Shown here: positions 12,340-21,682 of the stretch, piece by piece
Layout of the letters: every line of letters begins with the position of its first letter
Position numbering within the stretch: the first letter of the stretch is position 1
Assembly: GCA_029204225.1 (NCBI GenBank)
Contig: CM055095.1
Span: forward strand, 63,210,523-63,274,522
Length of the DNA: 64,000 bases
Direction: 5' to 3'
Source: Diphasiastrum complanatum
Taxonomy: Eukaryota > Streptophyta > Lycopodiopsida > Lycopodiales > Lycopodiaceae
Made by a program: the position numbers and the translations under genes
Notes under the pieces: model-generated
The model's input: only the letters and a program-made list of their open reading frames with translations
The model's database searches: none
Told to the model about the DNA's origin: nothing

Positions 12340-13597
12340 TCTTTGTAATAGGCTTCAAAATCTTGCAATAGGAGGAAAGACACCATTTGAGATGTTTTAT
12401 AAGAAAAAGCCTAATGCTTTGTGCATGTGCCTCTAGAAACTAGGAAGAAGGAAGATCCTAGTGCTGTAAGAGAAATTTTTGTAGGATATGCATCTAGCAA
12501 AAAAACATACAAAGTTTATTTACCCTCTATTGACAAGAATTTTGTTAGTAGAGATGCGATCTTTCATGAAGATCAGAAGTTTAACTTGGATGATGCACAA
12601 GTCAAGGAGTCTCATGCAAGATCAATTATCAATCTTGATGCTGTTCAAGAAGAGGTGAGGCCGAGGCTTGAGGAGGAGCAAATTCAAGCTACCACACCAA
12701 GAAGATCTACATCAGCAAGATCTGAGCCAAGTAGGCTCACATATGATGCTGAAGAAAGGCAAGTGGAAGGTGAAACTTCCTATCATGCACTTTTATATCA
12801 GATGAAGAGCCTAAGAATGTTCAAGAAGCACTTCAATCCAAAGATTGGGTTGAAGCAATGACACAAGAGTTTGAAGCCTTGATGTCAAACAACACATGGG
12901 AGCTTGTGGAGCCACCAAACATGCATGATTGGATGTAAGTGGATATTCAGAATCAAGTATAATCATGATGGATCTATCAATAAGTATAAAGCAAGACTTT
13001 GTGCCAAAGGCTACTCACAGATCAAAGGTCTTGACTATGAAGACACCTTTGCACCAGTTGCAAAGATGGTAACAATTCAAATACTCATCTCTCTTGCATT
13101 TTCTTACAAATGGAGTATGTTCCAGCTTGATGTTTCTAATGCCTTTCTCAATGGTTACCTTGAGGAGGAGATTTACATGGAGCAGCCTCCAGGTTTTGTG
13201 AAGAAAGGTGATGAATCAAAAGTTTGTCTTTTGCTCAAAAGTCTGTATGGACTGAAACAGGCACCAAGGTCTTGGTATGCAAGGCTCAACTCCTATCTCA
13301 TATCACTCAAATTTTGTCTAAGTGATTTTGACCCTTCACTGTATTAAAAGTTTGTACATAACTTTGTAATTATTCTTCTCATCTATGTAGATGATATCAT
13401 TCTTTGTGGAAACAATGAGAAGTTAGTTGAGGAATATAAGCATGCACTTGGTACTGAGTTTAAGATGCAGGACTTAGTTCTTGACTATATTCTAGGCCTT
13501 GAAGTAGATTTTTGGAAAGGTCATGCATTTATAAGCCAAAGTAGATATGCACTTTCTATGCTCAGGAAATTCCATAAGGAAAACTGTAAAGGCATAA
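12340..13597 (+). pseudogene. pol: Copia C: integrase C-terminus and reverse transcriptase fragment
   Basis: Begins mid-integrase (LCNRLQNLAIGGKTPFEM, frame at 12344), directly after the copia A LTR. It continues with the integrase C-terminal block VPLETRKKEDPSAVREIFVG (12425-) and an RT with KARLCAKGYSQIKGLDYEDT, DVSNAFLNGYLEEEIYME and YVDDIILCGN near 13385. Stops and frameshifts occur near 12860, 12930 and 13345. It stops abruptly near 13597 in the RT thumb, where the LTR of element E begins. gag, protease, RNase H and LTRs are absent. It is close in sequence to the pol of A and D, so it belongs to the same broad copia lineage. Confidence 0.88.
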
Positions 13598-14407
13598 GAG
13601 AGGGAGATGAACGAGTTGAGAAAAGGTGTTGTATGTTAAAAACAAAAAATAAGCTCAAAGAGTTAAGACGAACACGAACGAGACACGAACTCGAACAAGA
13701 AACGAACTCGAACAAAAAATATTCATGCGCAGCGGAACGAGCTATATGACTCTCTCTGTAAGTATGACTATGCCTATCAGAACGAACAAAACGCTAGTGA
13801 TGGAAATCATAGTCGTTTTTTATTATGTAGCCAAACTTTAATAAATGAATGAGGCTTTAGAAGAATGGTTTGTAGCACATAGTAAGACAAACTATTCGTC
13901 ACAAATGATTCGCGAAGAGCTAGACAGTGCTCGACTGATAATTAGTCGCGAATGATTCGCGAAAGACAAAAAATGTTAGTCATCTATTACCAGAAAGAAC
14001 AACTAGAAAGATCAGATAGAATGAATGATAAGCATAACAATATCAACATAGATCTGAACGCAGATTATAGAACTGTATCAGATTAAGTATATCATGTATA
14101 CATGTCAATAATGCAGTAGAGCACAAGACAATAGTGGAAGAAACCGCGTGCCCTACGAAGCTTATGCAATCTGTAAAGGAACAAAACCTTATTGCTGACA
14201 ATCAAGAATCAATGTGCAAGGCATCTACTTCGTCTCATTCATCAACTCATTCACTCATGAACCTCATTAACCTAAATATGCAAATGGTATCCAGTATATA
14301 TACATTATATTACAGGTGTGCAGATGTGGAAAGTACATATTGGATGTGTTGTCTGTAAGAGATTGTGGGTGGCTGCAGTTTTTGTCCAGTCTATTAGCGC
14401 AACTGCA
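13598..14407 (-). repeat. 3' LTR of copia E
   Basis: Aligns along its length with 18058-18886. It carries tandem degenerate ACGAACTCGAACAAG-like units (13670-13725) and TCGCGAATGATTCGCGAA-like words (about 13905-13965). The extreme left end (TGTTGG in the other copy) seems to be missing where it joins copia C. The right end is estimated from where the two copies stop matching. Confidence 0.8.
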
Positions 14408-16080
14408 TGGGGTGAGCGCGAAAAGGGTGCGCCGTCAGTAAGTGCTGAGTGATCGTTGGTGATGATTTTGTTACGACTGTTCCACGAAATAGGACCACCG
14501 TTGAAGAAGAATGTAAATCCAGATGCGGACTTAAGATTGTCTGCATCTCCATCCCAGCTTGCATCAGAATAACCACTGAGACGATGAAGATTGTCGTTGC
14601 TGACATCTCCATAGCAGATGCACTGGTCCATGGTAGCACAAATATATCTCATGACTTGAATAAGAGCCTTGCAATGGGTAATGCCAGGATCATATTGGCT
14701 GAGTGAGCTAACGACAAAAGAGATCTGGTCTTGTACAGACCATTGTGTACATGAGAGATCCTAGTATCGATCGATACAGATACTCTCTCATTTGCTCCTC
14801 TTCCTGCTTGGTCTAGGGACATTGGTCTCTATTGGTGAGTGAGCTAATTTACAATTCATCAAATTGTATATGTTAAGAACATTATGAAGATACCTTTCTT
14901 GAGTGATGTAAATCAGTCGATTTGCCCTGTCTCTGTGGATTTGAATTCCCAGACAGAAGTGAGCCTCGCCCAGATCAGTCATGTCAAATTCTGATAACCG
15001 CATCTGTTTTGAATCCTTAACCATATTGGTATCGTTGCTGAAGAGCAACGTATCATCCACATACAAGGTGATGATAATGAAGGATTGCTGCACTGACACC
15101 GAATAAACATTGCAATCAGCAGTGCTTGGTTTAAATCCTTATTCAATGAGGAATGTGTTGATCCTCTAAAACCAAGCCCTGGCAGACTGTTTCAAGCCAT
15201 ACAATGCTTTGTGGAGTTTACAGACACAATTCTTCATGTCTTTCAGAACGTATCCTTCGGGTTGGATTATGTAGATATCTTCTTGTATAACTCCATTCAG
15301 ATAGGCTGTTTGTACATCAAGTTGATGTACTTCAAGGTCGGTAGCTACAGCATAAGACAAGAGCATTCGGATCGACAAATGTTTGACGACTGGACTAAAA
15401 GTCTCACTGTAGTCGACATTCAGGATCTGGGTGAATCCTCGTGCTACCAGTGTAGCCTTCCTTCAATCAATTCTCCGTTGGCATTATATTTGATCTTAAA
15501 GGTCCATTTGCAATAAATGATATTGCAGCCAATAGGAGCTTCGTCTAATGACCGTGTCTGATTCTTGATCAGAGAGGAATACTCTCTGTCCATGGCTTCT
15601 CTCCACAGATCAGACTTCGACTGTTGTTGGTTCCTACATTAAGAGACAGTCAGACTCAAGAGTATACCTTGTGGGCTGTGTTTGCACTCGGCTTGATCTT
15701 TTGGGAGGATTTGACTGATGAACCGCTCCTGGGACTTGTTGCTGGGTAGCAGCAACATCTTCGTCTGATTCATTGTCTCGAAGTGGGTTGACAATACATA
15801 CGCTTGAGCCAAAGGCTTAGACTATCATGTCAATGACAGGTGATGAAGGTTCTTCTTTAGCAACATCCTTGTCTTTGAGGTCAACGAACTGATCCTCGAT
15901 AAAGACTGTATCCCGGCTATACAAGATTTGTTGGGTATTAGGATCGTACAGCTTGTAAGTGTTATCAGACGAAGTATATCCGATCAAGATGGTCTTGAGG
16001 CCTTGGAAGTCCAATTTCTTCCTTGTGTCCTTTGGGATCTGCGCGTAGGCAGTGCACCCAAATACTCTTAGGTTCTTCAA
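14305..16080 (-). pseudogene. pol: Copia E Pol C-terminal half: integrase end, RT, partial RNase H
   Basis: Read on the minus strand. The integrase C-terminal block KNLRVFGCTAYAQIPKDTRK starts at 16080. RT blocks are VHQLDVQTAYLNGVIQEDIY (15330-15270), KALYGLKQSARAWF, and LYVDDTLLFSND with catalytic YVDD near 15060. A partial RNase H follows (YSDASWDGDADNLKSASG, about 14570). The frame is interrupted several times, for example at 15816-15380 and 15166-15100. RNase H stops after the block around 14460; the SSTEAEY-type block and the C-terminus are missing and an unrelated string follows. The copy cannot encode a working RNase H. Confidence 0.85.
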
Positions 16081-16087
16081 AGAAGGC

Positions 16088-17086
16088 TTACGTCCTATTC
16101 ACACCTCGTGGGGTGTCTTGTCTAAGAGGGCCTTGGCCGAACATCTGTTGCTGCTCAATGCCTTGGCTTTGGCAGTACTTCTTAAATTCGACAGAGATAT
16201 ATTCTCCACCGTTGTTTGACCTTAGGGCCTTGATCGTCCTTCCAGTCTCCTTTTCTACACGCTCCTTGAAGATTCTGAAGCAGTTGAAGGCTTTTGATTT
16301 CTTCTTTATGAAGTACAACATAGATCTTCTGGAGAATTTGTCAATAAAGGTTATAAAATACTTGGTGTCCTTCAGCGAAGGATTTTTCATCGAGCCACAA
16401 ATATCTGAATGTACAACATCTAGCAATCCTCTAGCAACATGTTGATGGCTTGACTTAAATGGTTTCCTAGTCTGTTTACCAACTAGACAGTCTTGACAGA
16501 CAGGTAACTCGAACTTTTCGCGAGGATAGTCGAGATCAAGAACAATAGATTGTCTAGACATTTGTTGTACAACAACATGACTTAAATGACCAAGTCTATA
16601 ATGCCAAAGTAAGCCTTTATTTGAATGAATTGAAGTATTGAGAGCCGGACTAGAGGTAGAAAAGCAATGACTCAACTTATACAAGTATCCATGCCTCTTT
16701 TCGAGTGCTAGAATCTTGCCTGTCCTATCAACTACTTTACACTGATCACATTCGAACTCTACTCTATGTCCTAGATCTGTGATTCTACTTACAAAGAGCA
16801 GATTTATAGATAACTTTGGTACATACAAGACTTTAGAGAGTAGCTTAGATTGATCATTTGCAAAGCATAATCTTACAGTGCCTTCACCTTTAATAACTTG
16901 TGTGCTATTGTTGCCAAGGTGAACGAATTTCTGAGTACTGTAAGGTGTATAGGACTCAAAACAGCCAATGAGGCTAGTCATGTGCTGAGTGGCTCCGGAA
17001 TCCAGGAACCAAGAATTGTCGCCAAATGCTTCTTGATGATTGGTCATGAAGGCATCATAATCCGCTTCTGTAGCTGCATTTGCCAC
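16088..17086 (-). pseudogene. pol: Copia E protease and integrase core, catalytic Glu region deleted
   Basis: A 332-codon minus-strand frame. The protease motif is FLDSGATQHM (residues 27-36). The GAG-pre-integrase block with the HHCC finger is WHYRLGHLSH .. CQDCLVGKQTRKPF (about residues 160-210). The first integrase Asp is in VVHSDICG and the second in ALRSNNGGEY, where the usual RSDNGGEY has N in place of the catalytic D. The frame then jumps from QSQGIEQQQ to sequence that in another frame reads AKALLDKTPHEV. The segment that should carry [10 protein letters not shown], with the catalytic Glu, is missing. Both faults make this integrase inactive. Confidence 0.85.
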
Positions 17087-17899
17087 TTGATTCGACTGCC
17101 CTTTGTTGTTGTTCTTTGCTTGAAGTATTCGACAGTGTTGTATTTCATGGTTGTTTTGTTTGCAGTATCTATAGAACAGTTTCTTCTTTGTCTGCGAATT
17201 CGACTGTTCCTTGTGCTGAGCTGGTTTCTGGTCTGGCTTTAATTGCTTTGGGCCTTTCTTCTTCTTCTACTTTGTTGTGCTCTTGTTGGTGTACAAGGCG
17301 TGAGAATCAACTGAGGAACTCGAGGCTTCATTCCTTCAAGTGGCTTCCTGCAACAACATAGTAATGACTCTCGAAAGAGTCAATTCTGGATGAGTCGTGA
17401 TGATCATCACCCAGTTGTCATAAGAACTGGGCAACCTTGTAGGCAATTGCATCACTGCGACTTGATCATCTATGATAGATCCGACAACGACCATTTGTCT
17501 TAGCAGGTTCTTGAATTGATTAATGTGATTCTGTAGAGAATCACCATTCGTCATCTTGAGGGAGTAGAATTTCTTCTTGAGATGTAGTTTGGAAGCTATA
17601 TCTCGCACTTCGTATAGCGTGCTCAAGATGTCCCAGACTTCTTTTGATGTCTGAGCCTCGGATACATGGCCGATCTAGGTATCCGTGATGTTGAGGATGA
17701 TCAGAACGAAAGCTTTTCCGTCCTTCAGCTTCCATTTGGCGATTGCCATGTCGTCCGCTTTGGGTTTCCCTTCTGCACCTGTAACAACGTCGTACAATTT
17801 TTTTGCCATTAGTACAGTTTTCATCTTAAATTTCCACAGATGGTAATTGGCTCCATCAAGCTTGTCCATGATAGGACTGGCTTTCCCTTGGGAATCCAC
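17087..17899 (-). pseudogene. gag: Copia E Gag (broken)
   Basis: The start codon is at 17899 on the minus strand, just inside the leader. The N-terminal frame (74 codons, DGANYHLWKFKMKTVL) stops at 17675. The next piece (17626-17336) has the gag blocks LHLKKKFYSLKM and LLRQMVVVGSIIDDQVAVMQL. The nucleocapsid region (about 17300-17090) retains a knuckle-like FYRYCKQNNHEIQHC in which the first Cys has been replaced by Tyr. It is non-functional. Confidence 0.8.
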
Positions 17900-18045
17900 A
17901 TGGAAGAGTTAGTCTGAGTGATAGGAGAAACTATCAGTGACTTAGGTATGAAAATCTGATACTGAAAAAATATAGAACAAGAAAACAATTACTCTATCGG
18001 CTAGTAGAATGTTGTATTGTGGAAGTTTATCAAGCTATAAAAATT

Positions 18046-18057
18046 GCTCTGATACCA
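18046..18057 (-). promoter_or_regulatory. Primer-binding site of copia E
   Basis: GCTCTGATACCA on the plus strand is the reverse complement of TGGTATCAGAGC and touches the right-hand LTR. It fixes the orientation of the element as minus. Confidence 0.88.
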
Positions 18058-18886
18058 TGTTGGAGAGAGGGAGGTGAACAAGTTGAGAAAATGTGTCATA
18101 TGTTAGAAACAAAAAATAAGCTCAAAGAGGTAAGACGAACTCGAACAAGACACAAACTCGAACAAGAAATGAATGAGAAACGAATTCGAATAGAAAATAT
18201 TTGTGTGCAGCGGAACGAGCTATACGACTCTCTCCATAAGCATGACTATGCCTATCAGAACGAACAAAACGCTAGTGATGGGAATCACAGTCGTTCTTGA
18301 TTACGTAGCCAAACTTTAATAAATGAATGAGGCTCCAGAAGAATGGTTTATCGTGCATAGTAGGACAAACTATTCGTCATGAATGATTCGCGAAGAGCTA
18401 GACAGTGCTTGACTGATAATTAGTCGCAAATGATTCATGAAAGACGGCCAAATGTTAGTCGTCTATTACTAGAAAGAACAACTAGAAAGATCAGACATAA
18501 TGAATGATAAGCATAACAATATTAACATAGATTTGAACGCAGAACATAGAACTATATCAGATTAAGTATATCATGTATACATGTCAATAATGCAGTAGAG
18601 CACAAGACAATAGCGGACGAAACTGCATGCCCTACAAAGCTTATGCAATCTGTAAAGAAAGAAAACCTTATTGCTGACAATCAAGAATCAATGCGCAAGG
18701 CATCTACTTTGTCTCATTCATCAACTCATTCACTCATTGACCTCATTAACTTGAATGTGCAAATGGTATCCAGTATATATACATTATATTATAGGTGTGC
18801 AGATATGGAAAGTACAAAGTGGATGTGTTGTCTATAAGAGATCGTGGGTGGCTGCAGTCATTGTCCAGTCTCTTAGCGTAGCTGTT
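18058..18886 (-). repeat. 5' LTR of copia E
   Basis: Starts TGTTGGAGAGAGG on the plus strand next to the primer-binding site and matches 13598-14407. It has the same CGAACTCGAACAAGA-type short repeats (18130-18200) and a CGCGAA/CGTCATGAATGATTCGCG block. The right boundary is set where the copies diverge (..ttagcg.agctg) and is uncertain by about 10-30 bp. Confidence 0.8.
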
Positions 18887-19384
18887 AAGCAGGAGGCTTC
18901 CCGTGTGGAAGGATCGTCCTCATCTAGTGAGGTTGATATCCTTCAACTCCTTGAGGAGTGGCAAAAAGCACAACAAGCTCAGGTGGAAAAGCTAACTTCA
19001 GAATTCCAAAAGGTATTGAAGGATGTTGCTGAAAAAACGTTTCCAGTCCATGAGAATGTGGGGTGTCCTATTTGTTCTCAAAACCACATCGCCAATGAGT
19101 ACCCGCACGTAAGAACATATTTCCCACAAGTGGCATGACCTATGTATCGCCCCTATAGGCCATCTGGACCTCAGCAGTATGCACCAAATTACAATCCAAA
19201 TCCATTCACGCTGAGGCCAGGACCATACCAACCTAGGCCAGTAGGCCTAGTTCCTTATCAACACAGACAACCATTTGTAGTCAATCAGCCTACACCAGAG
19301 TTACAATCTCACATGGTTGATACTACCTATATCGATCCTGCTACCTATTATGTCGAGGACTCCAATCCCAATGTTTATCAATGA
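18887..19384 (+). pseudogene. Ty3/gypsy-like Gag nucleocapsid fragment
   Basis: One frame runs from 18887 to 19384, interrupted by a TGA at 19136. It encodes a Ser/Glu-rich helix region (DILQLLEEWQKAQQAQ), then CPICSQNHIANEYPH, which looks like a zinc knuckle with the last Cys replaced by Tyr, and then a Pro/Tyr/Gln-rich string (MYRPYRPSGPQQYAPN). This layout resembles the gag C-terminus of plant gypsy elements such as G at 52020. It starts exactly where the copia E LTR ends. No start codon, protease or RT follows. Confidence 0.5.
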
Positions 19385-19443
19385 TGAAAATGAAAAAAAT
19401 ATTCAAGAAATTCAGGACTATGGCTACTACTGATGGTAGTAGA

Positions 19444-19840
19444 GCTCTGATACCATTGAAGCGAAAAACAGAAACTATTAATCGTGAATGAAATCAATTC
19501 GGATGGATTTCAGATATGATTGCTGGTCACTGTCTGTTATATAATTCCTACAATCCTCGAGAAAGTAGACAGACACTACTTACCTACGTTATAAATTAAT
19601 TCAACATTCAACAAGATTGAACCAATGTGCAGAATAGATAAAACAGGTGAATGAGACACACGAGCAATAGCAGACAGTAATTCATTCGAGATCAGACAAG
19701 ATTTAGAATGATATGTACATAACAGCTACAACATCATCTATTGATCCTCTTTGCTTCAAGCACTGTGTGACAGACCCACATAACGCATTAACGTGAGAGA
19801 AGCAATGTTCTCCCACGAACAGTGTCTAGCTTACTAGCGG
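19444..19840 (-). repeat. Isolated copia primer-binding site and 5' LTR, minus orientation
   Basis: GCTCTGATACCA at 19444-19455 (reverse complement of the copia primer site) is followed by TGAAGCGAAAAAC at 19457, the expected LTR edge of a minus-strand element. I see no second copy of this LTR in the window and no coding region for it. The right limit is a guess from where the minisatellite-like sequence begins. Confidence 0.45.
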
Positions 19841-19854
19841 ACTTCTTGGTTCTC

Positions 19855-20086
19855 TATGGATCCTGCTTACAAAATTATCTCGCTCACAGGCGGACTTCTA
19901 TTTAGTATATTGTCTATCTGCTACAAAATTGTCTTGCTCACAAGCGAACTTCTATTTAGTATATTGTCTCGCTCACAGGCGGACTTCTATTTAGTATATT
20001 GTCTATGGATCCTGCTTACAAAATTGTCTCGCTCACAGGCGGACTTCTATTTAGTATATTGTCTCGCTCACAGGCGGACTTCTATA
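19855..20086. repeat. Minisatellite with alternating 35- and ~54-60-bp spacing
   Basis: Five copies of CGCTCACAGGCGGACTTCTA (one slightly changed) begin near 19881, 19935, 19970, 20030 and 20065. Adjacent copies are separated by TTTAGTATATTGTCT, with or without an extra TATGGATCCTGCTTACAAAATTG block. The array is therefore built from a 35-bp unit and a ~60-bp composite unit in alternation. The open frames over it are a by-product of the repeat. Confidence 0.85.
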
Positions 20087-20184
20087 ATCTAGTAATCATT
20101 TTTATTAGTTTTTATTGCTTGTTAATGAATTTGATTTACTTTACTTATTTGCTATTGACTTTTGTTATTTTTTGTGATGCGTAG

Positions 20185-20224
20185 AGAAGTTCGGCATCTT
20201 ATGTAGAGGAGGGGTTGGGTGAAG
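20185..20224 (+). pseudogene. Left half of an acidic reading frame split by copia B
   Basis: After a good splice-acceptor-like sequence (long T-rich tract, then GATGCGTAG at 20176-20184), the frame reads RSSASYVEEGLGE up to the copia B target duplication. On the far side of B, 26545-26690 continues in the same frame. See the entry at 26545. The protein is not recognised. Confidence 0.4.
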
Positions 20225-21086
20225 TGTTGAAAATTGTCACTTCTCACTTGACATTGGTTCATGTAAATATTGATCAAACATTAGAATATGTTGATGATAT
20301 GATTTCACACGTGTGTAGCATGTTCCCATGTGTGAAAGGATGTACTTTTCATGTTTGTATATATCCAAATTGATTTTGTATCATTCTAGTTAGTGTGAAC
20401 ATGAAATGACTAGTTTTTAGTCAAGTTGACTAGTCACCTACAAATTAGCTTTTCCTTGCATGTGCATGAGTAAATGCTCCCACATGGCAAGTGGATGTTC
20501 ACATGTGTGTATAGAGTACTAGAAGATAAGAGTTGACCATTTTCCTTAGATCCTATTTTGTAGGGAATATTCCTATATTCTAGGAGACTAGCTTTTTGGA
20601 TTTTAGTCATATTCTAGAAGGTCAACTATTGGATAAGGATCAAGGATGGATCAAATGGATAGATATGAGTGATGTGGCACTCTTCACACGTGTGAAGGCC
20701 TGCTGGACTGTACCAGACTCATGGATGTACTTGATCCATAAAAGGATCATCATTTTGCTAAGAAAATTGATGAGACTTTTGCACTCTACACTTTTGTGAG
20801 ATTTCTAGTCATTTGTCTTGTGATTTTTATGCATGATTGCTATCTAGTATCATTGTACTTGTTGTTTCAGGTGCAGGCCGTACAGTGGACAGTACTCCAC
20901 ACGTGTGAAGCCGCTCTCACTAAAAAATGATGTGTTGATCCATTGCTCTTGCTTAAATCCAAGTGTAGTGAATCTAGATCAAGATCTAATGTGTAGAACT
21001 TGATAGATTCATTGATTAAGCAACCAATAACTCTCTATGATTGTAAAGTACAATCATTATTGTCCTAAAAACTGTAAAATTTATCA
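20225..21086 (+). repeat. 5' LTR of copia B
   Basis: 862 bp, TGTTGAAAATTG .. AATTTATCA. CACACGTGTG palindromes occur at 20306-20315, 20685-20694 and 20898-20907. The LTR should hold the promoter; a TATATATCC-like box is near 20358. Its start resembles the 682-bp solo LTRs at 5099 and 59331. Confidence 0.95.
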
Positions 21087-21098
21087 TGGTATCAGAGC
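21087..21098 (+). promoter_or_regulatory. Primer-binding site of copia B
   Basis: TGGTATCAGAGC directly after the LTR end; initiator-methionine tRNA type. Confidence 0.93.
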
Positions 21099-21682
21099 TA
21101 AGTAAGAGAGTGATCATTGAATCATAAATCTTGTAAAGATCATTGGCAAAATTTGTTTTTTGGCCAATACTAGTGAGGGCGAGTTCTTCTAGAGTGATAG
21201 CTTGTAATCATTTGGATCAAAACGACTTGGAGGCTGTGTATGTACTTTTCACACGTGTGAAACCGTACAGCAACTTTCAATTCAAGTTACTTTGTGTTTT
21301 TTGGTCCCAAAATCACAATACTAGTTCATTTTTGGTGCTTTTTGAAGCATAGTATTGATCTAGATTCATTCTAACTAATGCCTATGACCAAATAGTGTTT
21401 TGGATCATTGAAGCATTTCTTTTTAGAGTCTAAGATCAGATATAAGAGGCTGATTTGTTCAGATCCTTAGTTGAAGTGAAATCTCTAAGAAAAGTGTAAA
21501 GCAATTTTTTTTTGTGAGAGTGAAAGCTAGAAATTTTTGGTAAGATCTTTGAGTATCATTCAAGCTTGTGTGTTAGTTTGATAGAGACAAGCCTATAGGC
21601 ATTCTAGTAAGCTTTAGGCCACTTCATAGATCTTTTAAAATTCAAAAATCTTTGTGATTTTTAAAAGAGCATTCATTCTAAA

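Larger units (their letters stand above)
13598..18886 (-). mobile_element. Ty1/copia element E (minus strand), both LTRs present, internally deleted
   Basis: A repeat pair (13598-14407 and 18058-18886) flanks a minus-strand copia coding region. The primer-binding site (reverse complement at 18046-18057) abuts the right LTR, so this is the 5' end. The coding order read leftwards is gag, protease, integrase, RT and part of RNase H. The LTR copies differ by scattered substitutions and small indels, so the insertion is old. The gag start (MDKLDGANYHLWKFKM) is a different lineage from copias A, B, D and H but matches the gag start of copia P at 61461. Confidence 0.85.

Noticed and set aside
20930-20945. 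CACTAAAAAATGA as a CACTA terminus (also 41535)
   Set aside because: The first lies inside the copia B LTR in both copies, and neither has a partner terminus or subterminal repeats.
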